A stretch of DNA of 64,000 nucleotides from contig JAKJHU010000026.1 of assembly GCA_022316685.1 (NCBI GenBank), forward strand, positions 2,604,501 to 2,668,500, in the 5' to 3' direction. The translations under genes and the position numbers were made by a program. The notes below the pieces were generated by a model. It ran no database searches and had not been told where the DNA came from. It worked only from the letters and a program-made list of their open reading frames with translations. Numbering within the stretch: the first letter of the stretch is position 1; each line of letters starts with the position of its first letter. The stretch comes from Progne subis subis (Eukaryota; Chordata; Aves; Passeriformes; Hirundinidae). This document shows positions 37,359-49,791 of this stretch, piece after piece.

Positions 37359-39211
37359 CATTTTCTTTTTAGTTTTGGAGAAAAGAGAAAAGAAAAAAAG
37401 GCTCAAAATCAAGAAGTAATTTTGGAGCTGTTCAGTGTGATTTCTTCACTGGAACTTGCTCTGCAACAACAGCATTTTCAACAAAATCAAGGAAGAATCA
37501 CTAGTTCTGACATTTTTAACTACGGACCTATACAGGACTCTAGCAATTAGTCTTGTATTTCCTCCTCTGTGTGGCTGCCTCATATAAAATACAGCTGTTA
37601 CTTCAGCTTCCAGGCTCTTTGTACTCATTGCATTCTGAAGAAAAGACCATATTCCTTACCTGGATTAATCTAAGATACCCTTGTTTATAGCTGTAGACTT
37701 CTATCAGAGGTTTCATTGAACTTGCGAAGTATAATAACAAATACCTGAAGAGCTTTAGAAATATATCAGGAGGTATTTTCTTCAAACAAGTTATTTTCAT
37801 TTGGAAAGAATTTTAAGTAGCTTTAGAGGATTCCTGTGGTCCTTTGTGTTGCACTGCATGTAAAGCTCTTTTCTGCTCATGGTCTCTGTGATTTCATCTG
37901 CAAAGAGTTAAAGTAAGTGCTCAGATTCAGTTTGAAGCATGCTATTTGCATTTGTTTTGTACAGGTGGGCACATCTCTCTCTTCCTGAACTCTTTACCCA
38001 GTCATACACCAAAGTAATTCAGTAAAACATTAGGCAAATTATATTTACATAGTCCTTTAGTAAGTACAAGCAGGAGTAGGTTATTCAGAAGAAGCTGACA
38101 GGCTGAAAGCTGAAAGCTATGTTTTCAGGAAGAACTTGTGGTTACATACCCTTTAAAAATTCTGTGTATTTCAGTCTCAGCTGGTTGACTCTGATCCCTC
38201 TGCAGCTGAGATAAAAAGGCAATTCTGAAAGAATACTCAGTCTACCTATTTTCTTATGGTGAGGGCTGTCCTCCATGTTCCAGTGATGAGGGAGATCTTA
38301 GGAGTTTGGGTAGGAGCTTCAATGAGGCCTCTATTATTTAGGCTGTTAGCAATCTATGAAATGAACTCTTCCATTAAACACCTCCATCTGGTATGGTGAA
38401 ATTTGTTTTGGTAGGGAGCACTGATCAACTAAAGACAGGATGGTGGAAATATTTACTTTGCATGAGCAGTAAACATAGATGTGATTTGGGAAGAAATCTA
38501 TGCTGCCAAGGCAGAGGTACTGACAAGAGTAGTGTGGCTGTCTGACATTTACATGTTTCAGAAATTGACCTATAGAAGAATATAAATAATTTCAAGCATT
38601 TTCTCATCCCAGTTAAAAAAAAAAAGGAAAAATAAATTCTGGCTTCTATTAAAGTAACTAAGAAAATACAAGAGAGCTACAGTATAGAGGGAGAGAAGTT
38701 TTACCTTGTAATAGATGAAGTGATGATAATGGCTTAAAAGAACTAATTTGTGCTGCACTTCATTTAAAAAAGTGGAAATAAACATGTGAGCAGAACTGCT
38801 TGTGGGTTAGATAAGCATCTGCTGATTTTACTTCTTCATCTATGTTACAATTTTAGGCATTAAACTCCACTGTTTTAAGGAACTTTAAGGCTTCTGGACA
38901 GTTCTCCATATAACTCGAAACTTCTACTAAAATGTTAAAGGTTCATTCTATTTCTGCAGCAAGAGGAAATAACCCTAATTATGATGAACTTTGAAATCTA
39001 TGAATTATGACCTTTAGAAATATCTTTCATTTTAGCGGCTAACAACTGAATGGGGATTACATTTTCATTTTGTCACAGTCTGTAGCAATGGGAACATGGC
39101 TGGAAATATATAAAAATTATATTATAAAACTTATTTTACAAGGAAACATGGTGTAACTTCCAGCTAAAGGACATTTTTCTCCTGCAAACCTGAAAGATTT
39201 ACTCTTAGGAG
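37359..39211. other. Non-coding DNA
   Basis: Nothing recognised. Open frames are short and unlike known proteins. Confidence 0.55.
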
Positions 39212-39212
39212 A

Positions 39213-39243
<31 letters not shown>

Positions 39244-39339
39244 CAAAACAAAAAACACAAAACAACAAACAAACAAACAAAAAACCCCAAAAACCAAACA
39301 AACCAACCAAACCGACCAACCCCAAAAGCCAAAAAAAAA
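39212..39339 (+). repeat. (ACAAA)n grading into A/C-rich tract
   Basis: About seven ACAAA units (39219-39253) pass into CAAA units, then AACC and CCAA variants with CCCC blocks, and end in A9. The 128-bp tract is almost free of G and T. The Cys/Phe-rich minus-strand frame across it is low-complexity noise. Confidence 0.9.
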
Positions 39340-42255
39340 GGACTCCTCTTCTCTCCCTTGTTAAATTATGCTCTTAGAAATATCAGTCCAAAACATAAAT
39401 CCCATGGGTAGCATTCCAGCGGCTGAGCAGTGGGGATGCACTGACTGGAGGAAAGTTGTAATAATATTTGTTGCATACAGCACTTCTAAGCTGCAATTCA
39501 AGCTAATTTAGCTCAGGTGCTTTCATCATCTCCACAAAGGCACCTTTCCAGAGTGCAGTGGAGAGCTTGTACAGGCAGCGCCTCGGGCGCTGAGAAGTTC
39601 TGCTGAACCAGTGGTGCTTTAGACTTTGCAGTTCACTTGTATTTTGGCCCCATGCAGTAAAGACTTGACCCCAGTGTTCTGTCCCTGCCTGCTTATGAGC
39701 ACACACTGTCATTGGCATGATCCTATTCTGGGAACTGTCAACCAGTTTCCACCTTTCTATCAGGACTATAAGGGGCTCAGTCACAGCCTCCTATCTTACA
39801 CAGTGTACGTAGCATTGTATGAATGTTACTCCATTCTCCCCAAATTCAACAAGGTACAGTCATTCTTACCTGCTCACATCAGGATACCTCAGCTGCCAAG
39901 GAAACATGAAACATCATCCTTTTTTTTTCTTTTTTTGACTATTGGATTTTTAGCTTTGCCATCTCGCTACTTGAAGTCACAGCACTTTGGACTGTGCTTT
40001 TTAATTGGGCAGTAGTTTTTTTCCTTTACATTTTGTTTTTCTTCTCCTACTCCTTCTTTCTTGGAGTGATGGAGAACACATCTAGTAGTGGCTAATAATG
40101 GTGAATAAATAGAGCAGATGTGAACGCTTTCTGAAAATGTTGTACAGTTTTCTGATTTGCATTGGAAAAGTTCATATGGGGAAGATTTTTATGTATGTCT
40201 CACAAATCTATGTGTGAGAAAAAAAACAAGTGAAACTTTTTTTGGTTCAGTCTGACTTCAAAAAGTACAGCAGGAGTCTCACACCATTCCTTTTTTTATT
40301 TAGCTTGATATAATTTCCTCTACTTCCATTTTTCAGATTCACGTAAACTAAGAAAACATATGTAAAATCCTGGACTTACATATTATATTTAAAGAATTGC
40401 AGATCTAGGTCTTTGCCTAAAAGCTTTTGGCAGGTACATGAAGCTCATGCAAGCTGAAGCTGTCAGTATAAAGCCTTCCTGCCAAGGCTAGAGATTGGTT
40501 GCCAAAAACCTGTTCAGTGAACAATGCTGCTCTGGATAGAAAGGAAAAACCTCTTTAGCACTTGGTTCCTATGGCTATCTGTCTGTTTCATGTCAGTAAG
40601 TTGCTTTTGATATACTGAGGCCCCTGGTTGGGTGCTGAAATCCCATTGGTGCTCAAGGATGATTTAGTCTTACCAATTTCAAAAGAAGGTAGATAGAAGT
40701 GCCTCTGAAGAGGGTGTGTATGTTAGCAGGCACAGATGGAAATGAACAAGCTCTGCGTGCCCTTCTCTTGCCAAATCGACTTCAAAAGCTTGTCAGGCCT
40801 TGCTGAGGGGTATTTTATCACTGCACCAAGGACTATGCTGCTGTATTAGCTCTCACCCATGTGTAATGCAACCTGGCAAGCATGCATGTCTCGGTACAGT
40901 CCTGCAGATGTAGCCTTAATATCTAGGCCTTAACGCAGGTATAAAGATACCTTTGTCCTTATTTGCTTTTCCCTGCATACAATGGTATTGTAATCCAGTT
41001 AAATTCTTGGTTTTGTCTTTCAAACCTCATGAGGTAAGACAAACCTGCCATATACAGAACCTCTCAGTGTCACAGATAGAAAGACACAAGGGATTTTCAT
41101 TATTTATTTCTCCAGGTCCATAAATTCAGGAATTTCTTGGGGTTTTCTATAGATTTCTGAAAATTCTAGTTACGTAGAGTAATATGCATAGGTTTACATT
41201 ATTTTCTTTATAAAATGAGTATTTTGTTGTTGCATCTGTTGTTGCTTTTGCTGTTGCTTCTGCAACAGATACATGGAGCATTTAGTACATGATTAAAAAT
41301 AATTTATAGATTTCTACCGCCTCTCACTTGTTGAGAAGCACTTTCAAGTATCATGTCTGTTACAATTGTTAACAGTATGTTTTAGCTAGGGTTTTAGCTG
41401 TATTTCAGTGCTTTCCAGTTTATTAACAGCCATCTATCATATCTTTTCAAACACAGGATGTGGTTTTTGGCTGCAGCACTAAGAAACTTTCTGCAGCTTT
41501 AGAGAAACTGTTAAATTTAGAGGACAGGAGATACTTTTCTTTAGATAATAAATAAATTAATAAATAGGTCAACAAAGTTTGGTATCTTATTAAAATGTGT
41601 TTCCTACTATCAAGCATTTATAAAAGTTATTATCTGCTGAAGGGTCTCATTCAATTTGCAGTGTCTAAATTCCACCAAAGATCACAAGCTTAATGAGCAT
41701 TTTCTCCTGGCAAACCCTAAGTTCTAACTTTCTTGTTTAAACTAGTTGTATCACATTTTTAGGTGTGCCTTTTTCTCTCCAACTAGAAACAGAAACATGG
41801 ATGAAATTCAGGCCAACTGAATATACATCCCAAGACAGAAGTATGAATTTACAGTCACAGTTTTTTTAAAAAAAGTAATTTATGTGAAATATAGACACAA
41901 GATATTTAATGGAAGAAATGTTAAACATTGGCTAACCCTTCTAGTACGGCAAGAAAAGATGGTGAGCCTGATCTTTTTCCCTAGACTCATTTGTACTGCA
42001 TCTGTTCTTGTTCTGTGCACATGAGAATATAGGCAATACTTTTCTGAGAAGAAAATGAAAAATTGCTTTAGAAATGGTTGGGATTGTTAAGTTCAGATGC
42101 AAAGTGAGATCTAAATGTGAAGTTATTATCAAAACAAGATAACAGATCAAATGTTAAGATTCTTGTTTTTCCTCTCTTCTGATTTGTATCTTTGATTAAA
42201 TTCTTGCACTTCTGTTCTTCCCAACATTACTCCCTACCTTTTAAAAGTTTTAAAT

Positions 42256-42256
<1 letters not shown>
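39340..42256. other. Non-coding DNA
   Basis: No gene or repeat boundary recognised. A plus-strand frame of 129 codons (39626-40015) shows no domain and overlaps an opposite frame of similar quality. Confidence 0.55.

Positions 42257-42326
<70 letters not shown>
42257..42326 (+). repeat. (CTAT)17 microsatellite
   Basis: 70 bp of CTAT units, about 17.5 copies with no interruption. Pure tetranucleotide arrays of this length are usually highly polymorphic. Confidence 0.97.
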
Positions 42327-42328
<2 letters not shown>

Positions 42329-44865
42329 TCTTTTCCCAGATAATTATTAGATGACTTGCTACTTCTTGAATAAAACATGCACTTTTGATTTAACTTTCTG
42401 ATTACTCCAGGCCTTTACTCTGGGCTATGAAAGATTCAACTGCAGAGAGGTGAAGGAAGGGAACTGACACTTGTTTTGGTTGCTAGAAAGTAATAAAGGA
42501 TCTTTCATAATCTATAATTTGCATGTAGTTTTTGCGTGTATTTTTCTAAATGGAAACTTATGTTCCCTTGTGACTCAACCATCCACTTTTTGAATTCTTA
42601 ATCTGTCTTGCGAGGATTGATAACTTACCTGCAAAGCTAGCTCCTTTCACAGGAGAATGGCTGCTACTTTAATGAAGTTACCTTCTCCTATATTCCTCAT
42701 ATCATGCTGATCTATAAAACATAAATGGCAAATGGCCATGATGCTGCACACTGGTGGTCCTGCCAAGACTACTGCTGTTGAATTTTCTTTCATCATCGCC
42801 TCATGTGGTCAATAATTTTAATTTGATTATTTTAACTAAAACATTTTGTGTTTTGTTTTAACCAACCAGTTTACTAAATCAGGCATAAATAACTTTTTGT
42901 TTCGTAATGGCACTGTACTTTCACACCCACACAAAATGTATTGTTTGAAGGTGGCTTTGTGCTAAGGAGAAAAAACTAAAGCCTGAAATTCAGGGTCATC
43001 TCCTTTAGGAAATATTAGGACTGACACATATATTCACACACCTTTTACTGAAAATAAGAACCTCACATTCAAATTGCTTCAGATCCATTTTTCTGCCAAT
43101 GGCAATTTTATCAGCAGAAACAGTCCTGCTCTCAAAGGTGGTATGAAAGCATACATTTCCTAAAAAGCTTACTTTTCAGATGTCACTGCTTAAAAACATT
43201 GAAAGTCTCAGTTTTGGAGCTAACTTGCAATATTAGAAAGAAAGAAAAAGAAGTTGCTATTAGTAATATGATTATATAAAATCTACCTTTTCTTAGACCA
43301 TTTTAATGTACAAAAATACAAAGGACTGAAATTCACACTACTCTTCTTATATTTTTATGCTGAAGATGTTCACAGCATATATACTTTTTGCAATTTTTTT
43401 CAGCTTCTGATTTTTGCATTAATTTTAAGAGCTTGGTTTCATTTAGCTGTAGAAAAGTCTGCAGTAATCTACTTTGAATTTCTTCTCTCCTTAGAAAATA
43501 ACCTCCTCTTCCCCTTGAAGAGAAAAAGTTTTTTTCTTCGCATTTAAATTTAAGGTCCTAGTGCTTTTAGTCTAATTTATTTCATATAAGCAATATGTCT
43601 TTCTAGGCCTAATGAAATTATTATTTTTCCTTTCTTAAACTGCTAGACTTCTGGGGACATTTATCTTCAACTTTAGGAATGGGGAATCCAGTGGGTGAGG
43701 AGGTTCAGATTACATGTTTTTGTCTTATGAAACTTAAGACCTTTTCAAGTTGTATTGGTTCCCCAAACCCTTTTATACAAGGCATGTTATATATTTTTCA
43801 CTGGGAGGAAAAAAACAACAGAAAATAAAATCATTTTTACCACACAGAGAGCTACTCAGCTCTTCTGAAACTGGTTGCAAATACTGTCTTGTTAATGTTC
43901 CTGTTTTGGTATTTTAATGTATCAGGGCTGGAACTTGCAGATTATTATTTTCAAAAATTCCAATTTTTACTTTTTTCTCCCATTTCCATTATCCTCCCAA
44001 TATAAAATAATTTTGCCTTTAAAATACACTTCTGGTAGCACTGTCATGCAAGTCTGGGTTTCTGAGAATACCCAATCACTGTGCAGTGCAGTTTTTTCTG
44101 TAGTCCATCTGATGTCCTTTGTCACTCCGTGAATGGAAGCTTTAAACTTGTTATGAAGCCTCGTGGAGAAATAATTGGAAGTCACATAAGCTAGTTACGA
44201 AATCCAAGGAAAAAGGCACATCTGAATCCAGTAGTTCAAAATTAGAAAAGTCAGTTTCAGGTAGAATTGTAGACAGATGGTTTAAAAGCCATCTTTTAAG
44301 GAGAGATTTTGAGCGTCAAAGCATAACTGGAAGAAGGTTAGCAAGAGAAAATTTCTGTTGCGTGACTGAGTCAGCTCGATTTGCCCATCACAAGGAGTGG
44401 AGAGGAACAAGAAGAAGAAGAAAGCTGGCAATCAGGATTCATGCTTCAACAGACCAATGCTTACAAAAGGAAAGAGAAAAGAAGGTGATACACCTTCAGA
44501 AAAATGTGATGGTTAGCTAACCCCTAAGTATTCAAGTCTCTATGCTGCCTGTCTGGAAACAAGGATATAACAATCTTCATGAATATTTTGGCTCTTTCTG
44601 CAGGAGATCTGTACACTTCAGTGACCAGCTGCCATCTGAGCAGGGTATATATATAAAAAAATATTCAGAATATTTTCTGTAATGTGGGTGTCTAGCAAGT
44701 AGAGGAAAAAGGGATCTTGAGGGTCTTACTGTGACAGCTTCAGAGTTTGGCTTGTACTAGATCTTGGAGCACCCTGTTAGGTAGGAAACTCAATCAGTGT
44801 AAAGCATTTTTATACATAGTGGTTAAGAGAAACAAATGGTGATAATCACTAGTTACGTGGTCACC
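42327..44865. other. AT-rich non-coding DNA
   Basis: No gene, RNA gene or transposon recognised in this stretch. Confidence 0.55.
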
Positions 44866-45134
44866 TGTGGAGTCCTGCTTTGAGGAGGCTGAAATCTGAT
44901 CCTCCCCCCCTTTGACCTAAACCTAAGATTCATCCCCTAGAATATCTGATAAAACCCATCTGCTCACTCACACTCTTCATCTTCACCCCGCTTCACTCTC
45001 AATCCCTCCCCAGCCCGGGGTAGGGGGGAATAAATGGATTCTCCTGCTTACGACAAAGATCTTGTCTTGTCTGTTTCCCTGCAGGTGGCTGTAACCTCCC
45101 TGGATGATGGTCACTATTGCCACATGACACAACA
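44866..45134 (+). mobile_element. Short ERVK-like solo LTR
   Basis: A 269-bp unit starts TGTGGAGTCCTGC and ends GACACAACA. It is flanked by GTCACC (44860-44865) and GTCATC (45135-45140), a 6-bp duplication with one mismatch. It has a TATA-like GATAAAA at about 44948 and AATAAA at 45029-45034, followed by a T/G-rich U5-like segment. The length and 6-bp duplication fit class II (ERVK) avian LTRs. Its pyrimidine-rich body differs sharply from the AT-rich surroundings. The boundaries rest on TG...CA plus the near-perfect duplication; a similar short repeat by chance is possible. Confidence 0.6.
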
Positions 45135-48100
45135 GTCATCACTGATGTTCAGCTTGTGAGGAGATGGTAATACCTTATGTTAGCATACTCAGATAGTACT
45201 AAGACACAGGGAACTACCTGTATAGTGTTTTTGCAAAATGGAAGTAACAGAAAATAGAAATCAAGTGCCTAGACACAGAATCAAGTTACAGAGCACATTG
45301 AAATTTTAAAAGATTACCTATGAAAGAAAAAGTAGTTTTGAGTAATCTGAACTTTTCCAGTTTGGAAGGCAATTGCCTTGACTTGCATTATGTCAAGGAA
45401 CAAAAGAATAGGACTGACATTCTTTCCTCTCTTTCAAGTTCCTTTTGTCTCTATAGAAGGGTCAATTAATATCACTGCATTTTATTCTTGTTGAGACTTA
45501 TTATCCTGGCGCCTATAGGCCTATGCTTCAGGTGCCCTACAAATTTGTTGTGAGAACAAATTCACGATGTCTCACCGTCTGAATGAAAAACAGTGAGCTG
45601 AAGTATATCCAAAACAGTAACCTGTGTCTTCAGCTTGCCATGAGTAGTGACTTAGATGGGTCCCACATGGATTAAGGGGTCTTGTTTTAAATACAGTTTG
45701 AGACATGAGTCATAACACAGACAAACAATCTGAGGAACACAAAGTTGAATTGCTTGATCATCCTATAAGCGTGTATGACTCAGTTTATGGAAGCAAATTG
45801 CCATGGTTGCTGTCAGACCCAGAAAGGCCAGCAACCAAAATAGAAGCTTTCATTTACTCTTTTACCTCAGAGACAGGTAAGAAGGTTGAGGCATGTTTTT
45901 GAACAATGGAATCAAGTTTTGAATTTTCTCTGACACAGCTGACATGGAGTTACTGATTTGGTTCTGTCTGCTTCATTTCATCAGCAGTAAATGAGTTTAA
46001 AAGAATAAGGTAGAAAAGAAACTGCAATTTTAGTTTGTTTCTTGAGTGCATGAACTTAAAAAATATTTTTTATTCCTTTTGACTTCTGTATCTTGCTTGT
46101 TGATCCTGTATGGCAAGAGGCATATTTAAAAAAAAAAAAAAAACACCCATCTCTTTTTGTATTAAAAAAGAGAGTTGCATCTCTATCTACTAATCAAAGA
46201 ACTTTTTTCTTCCATGTTATCAGAAAAAAAAAGAGTTATGATTTAAAATGCTAATCTAGTAAAAAGCAGCAATATATACAGCACTTTGCTTTGGGGTTTT
46301 TATCAAACAATACATTTCTTGCATAATAGTTCTTATGACTGGTCTGTGCTTTCACATGACTGTAGCTGTTCATCATTGAACACAGGATCTGATTTTTAAC
46401 TTGTTTAAAGAATAAAATCATAAGAAGAATAATAGTTAATCAGACTGGATTTCTTCAGTATAGAACTAATCAGAGATTTGTTTTTGTGATACATATATCT
46501 TGTATTTTCCATTTCTCCTTTAGAAAATACATAATCAACAAGAGCAACTTCTGTGTCTCCAAAAGATGTGTCATTTGAGATTGGAATTTAAATAATATTT
46601 GCAGCACGTAGTAGTGTATCCTGAAAAGTCCTTAACATCTGGGAGTGCAAAGCAGTTCTTTAAGAATGAGGAATTTAAGAAAGAAAAATGAAGTTTATTA
46701 TTTTTTCTTTTTGCAGCTCAGGTATCTTTCAAGATATTGCACAAATGAACACATTGTCAAGTGCTTTTCTTGAAAACTCTCCAAAGTACTTCTTATAAGA
46801 ACCTAAATATGAAACTATCATCAAAAAATGAAACTACATATAAAACTTCAGCATCTGACTCAAAATACATTCTAGAATGGAAAATATTTCAAATTATCAA
46901 AGCCTAACAAAGAAACAAATAGAACAAAAAGCTATTGATAAAAAATTAATTTAAAATCATCTTATAAAAGCAGTAATATGCTTTCAAATTTGGGGCATTT
47001 TTATGATTTCACAGAGTTCTCCCCAAAATGTTTCTGCATTGTCTCTAAAGCGAGGTTCATGATGGATCTATGCATTTGTTGCATTGTGCATATCAAGTGA
47101 TTTTAATGTTAGATGATATTGTAAAGACCCTCTTTCCCAAAAACCATTTTGCAAAATGAGCTAGTATTTGATCACAGTGCATCTCAATATGTTTTGATTT
47201 GCTTAAGGAATACTTGTTCTTATAGAACAGATTTCCAGAAGTTATTCACTTCTGTGCCAGGTGGATCTTTGCAGCTACTGAGGCTCTGAAGTGACTGGTT
47301 AGAGCATTTTCATAGGGCCTATTGTGCTAGCAAGGTTTTTCATAATCTGTCTCAAAATCTCATACCTGGAATACTTTAAAATTCTGTCCTTGTTTATTAT
47401 CTGAGCTATTTTGAAAATCTAGTTCTGTTGTATAATTTGATTAATGACATTGTAGAGGTTTAACAGCAGCAGAAAAATACTACTGCAAACAAACTTAAGT
47501 ATCTGTGCAACTTGACATGCCTGGGCTTTCAATGGATTATATCTGTGACATTGAAGTAATTAATAAATCAGAAGGATTACTCTCAAAGATGAACTGTGTA
47601 AAAGATTTAATGCTTTGCTGCATGGCAAGTGTTGTGGATGGAGCATGGTGTTCTGATGCATGACACTCACTATATGAAAACTTACCAGTTCTTGGCCTGA
47701 CTGATTCTGAGCATTTGCAAAGGTATAAAAAATAGTTTTTGGAAGTCCATTTTATCTAAAAGCATGGGTCATAACTTGAGCTTATAGTTCTTTACTGATG
47801 CACTGTTTTACACTGAGTGTTCATTTTCATCTCCTATATCTATAAATATTTCAATATTTTGCTCAATATATGTGTGATATTCTGTTGAGAGTTGGGCTCA
47901 AGAAATAAAATCTTGCCACAGCAGCTTTATTTGTCTACAGTAGGTTGAAATAATCTATTTTTTCTTCTGTGACTTAGAGAATATAGTTTTTGATGGTTCT
48001 GACAAACTTCTAGCCACAGTTGTGCAAATTCAATGTGTTTAGAACTTAGTGAACCATCCCACTGACAATATGTCTGCCTATTCCTTGGTGTACAGTCTTG

Positions 48101-49746
48101 TAAGAATATATGACATGACATCAATAAATCTGCTATCAGCTTGATTAGGATTTGCAAACATTGATTGAGAATGAAAGGCTTACGTTTTACTTGCTAAATG
48201 TAGAGATATCTCTACCTTATTCATTGGGAGAAACAAATAAAAGCTCATCTTTTCCCCATCATTTTAAAAGACGTCCTCTTTAATAAAAAGATTAGCAATT
48301 ACTGGCCAGCTTCCCAAAATCTTCAGAATTGCATGGCCTCTTCAAAGCATAGGTGTTGGATTGCATCTATCTGTTAGATGCCAGTTTAATTCTGGTGCAG
48401 TCAGCTAAATTTCACAACATAGTAAATTGGAAGATGGCTGTAGGTTTAGGAGAAGGCTTTCCAAACTCAAAACAAGTTAAAAACACCCAAACCAGCAATC
48501 AAAAAAACAAGAAGATTAAGGTGTGTAATCAATATGAGTAAGCATTGTCTGGATCGTACATGTTACAAGGTGCAAACTTTATTGCAAATTGACGCATGGT
48601 TAATGTAGTGATTTTGTGTTACTGAATTTGGCTGCACAATTTGTTGTCCCGACTTTCATGGGAAGTGAACCACATTACAGTTTCTTGAAGTCAAATTTCC
48701 TGACTTTGATAGACAGATGATGGAAATTGGTTTGAATATTCTCTTTTTGTTTGGGTAAAATCCCCTCTGAAACTGGTGAGGGACTGTCAGATGTAAGTGC
48801 TTACTGCCTATCTGAGAGTTGGCTGGTAATTAATGTTTACAGAACCCTTGGAAATAAGTGATCAAAGTAATTCAAAGCACTATCATTTTTTTGAGGTATT
48901 AACATGTTCGCTCATCTCTCTAACCTATGGAAAGTTATAGTACAGTCATGAAGAGAAAACAGAAAATAGCAAACATGAAACCACTACAATGGCCTGGGAT
49001 TGTAGGCCAAAGAAAACTCCATTAGGTAGAAAATACAACTTGCATTAATATTCCATTTGCATTGCACCTTCCATCATGCTTGAACTGTTGTCATCTCAAA
49101 GATAAAAATGCAGTTCCTTGTCTAGTGGGCACAGTGTTACGGAGGCTTATTCCTAATGATAAGGTGGACAATTTAGAAAAGTGGGAGTAAAAATCCTTGC
49201 TGTTGCCTAGGCTACACACTCAAATGGCTGGGGAAAAAATAGAGAGGATACAGAAATTCCTGCTCTGAGGGAAAGTGCAATTTCCACCATGGCAGAGGAG
49301 AGCAGAGTAGCACTAGGCAAATGGAATACATGAAGGCACAAACACCTTATTAACCGTGGTTTTTAACAGTGTAATTAGAGTCAACTTGGCTGCATTTTCA
49401 GCAAAAGAGGTCATGGTTTCTGGCTACACAGGTGTTACAAATCAGCCTTATGCTGAACGGACAAGTACAGGTAGTATAATTTCACTGAATGTAGCAACTT
49501 GTTGAATTTGGAGATCACTATCTAAATACCAAAAAATCTTGTTAAACCTCTTACTTCAGAATTTCTTTTCAAGAGTCTATTAAGTTTTGACATTTACTTT
49601 TCTCTGCTATTTTTTAGGTAAATAGGCACTGATAAACCTGAGGGACTGAGGTGAATAATTATTGTACATGTGCTATAAAATTTCCAAATTATTTTATTTT
49701 GCTTTTGTATAAGATAATGTCCATTTGGAATCCTAATTAAATAAGG
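45135..49746. other. AT-rich non-coding DNA, about 4.6 kb
   Basis: No gene or transposon recognised. It contains A16 at 46128-46143 and an 8-bp inverted repeat (AATTTGTT, 5-nt loop, AACAAATT) at 45542-45562. Confidence 0.55.
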
Positions 49747-49791
49747 AAAAAAAAAAAAAACAAACCAAAAAAACCCCAACAAACCCACAAA
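49747..49791 (+). repeat. A14 followed by A/C-rich tract
   Basis: A14 passes into CAAACC, AAAACCCC and ACAAACCC variants. It has the same character as the tracts at 21.4, 39.2 and 53.0 kb. Confidence 0.8.

Noticed and set aside
39117..39332. Cys/Phe-rich minus-strand frame
   Set aside because: It is the translation of the ACAAA/A-C low-complexity tract.
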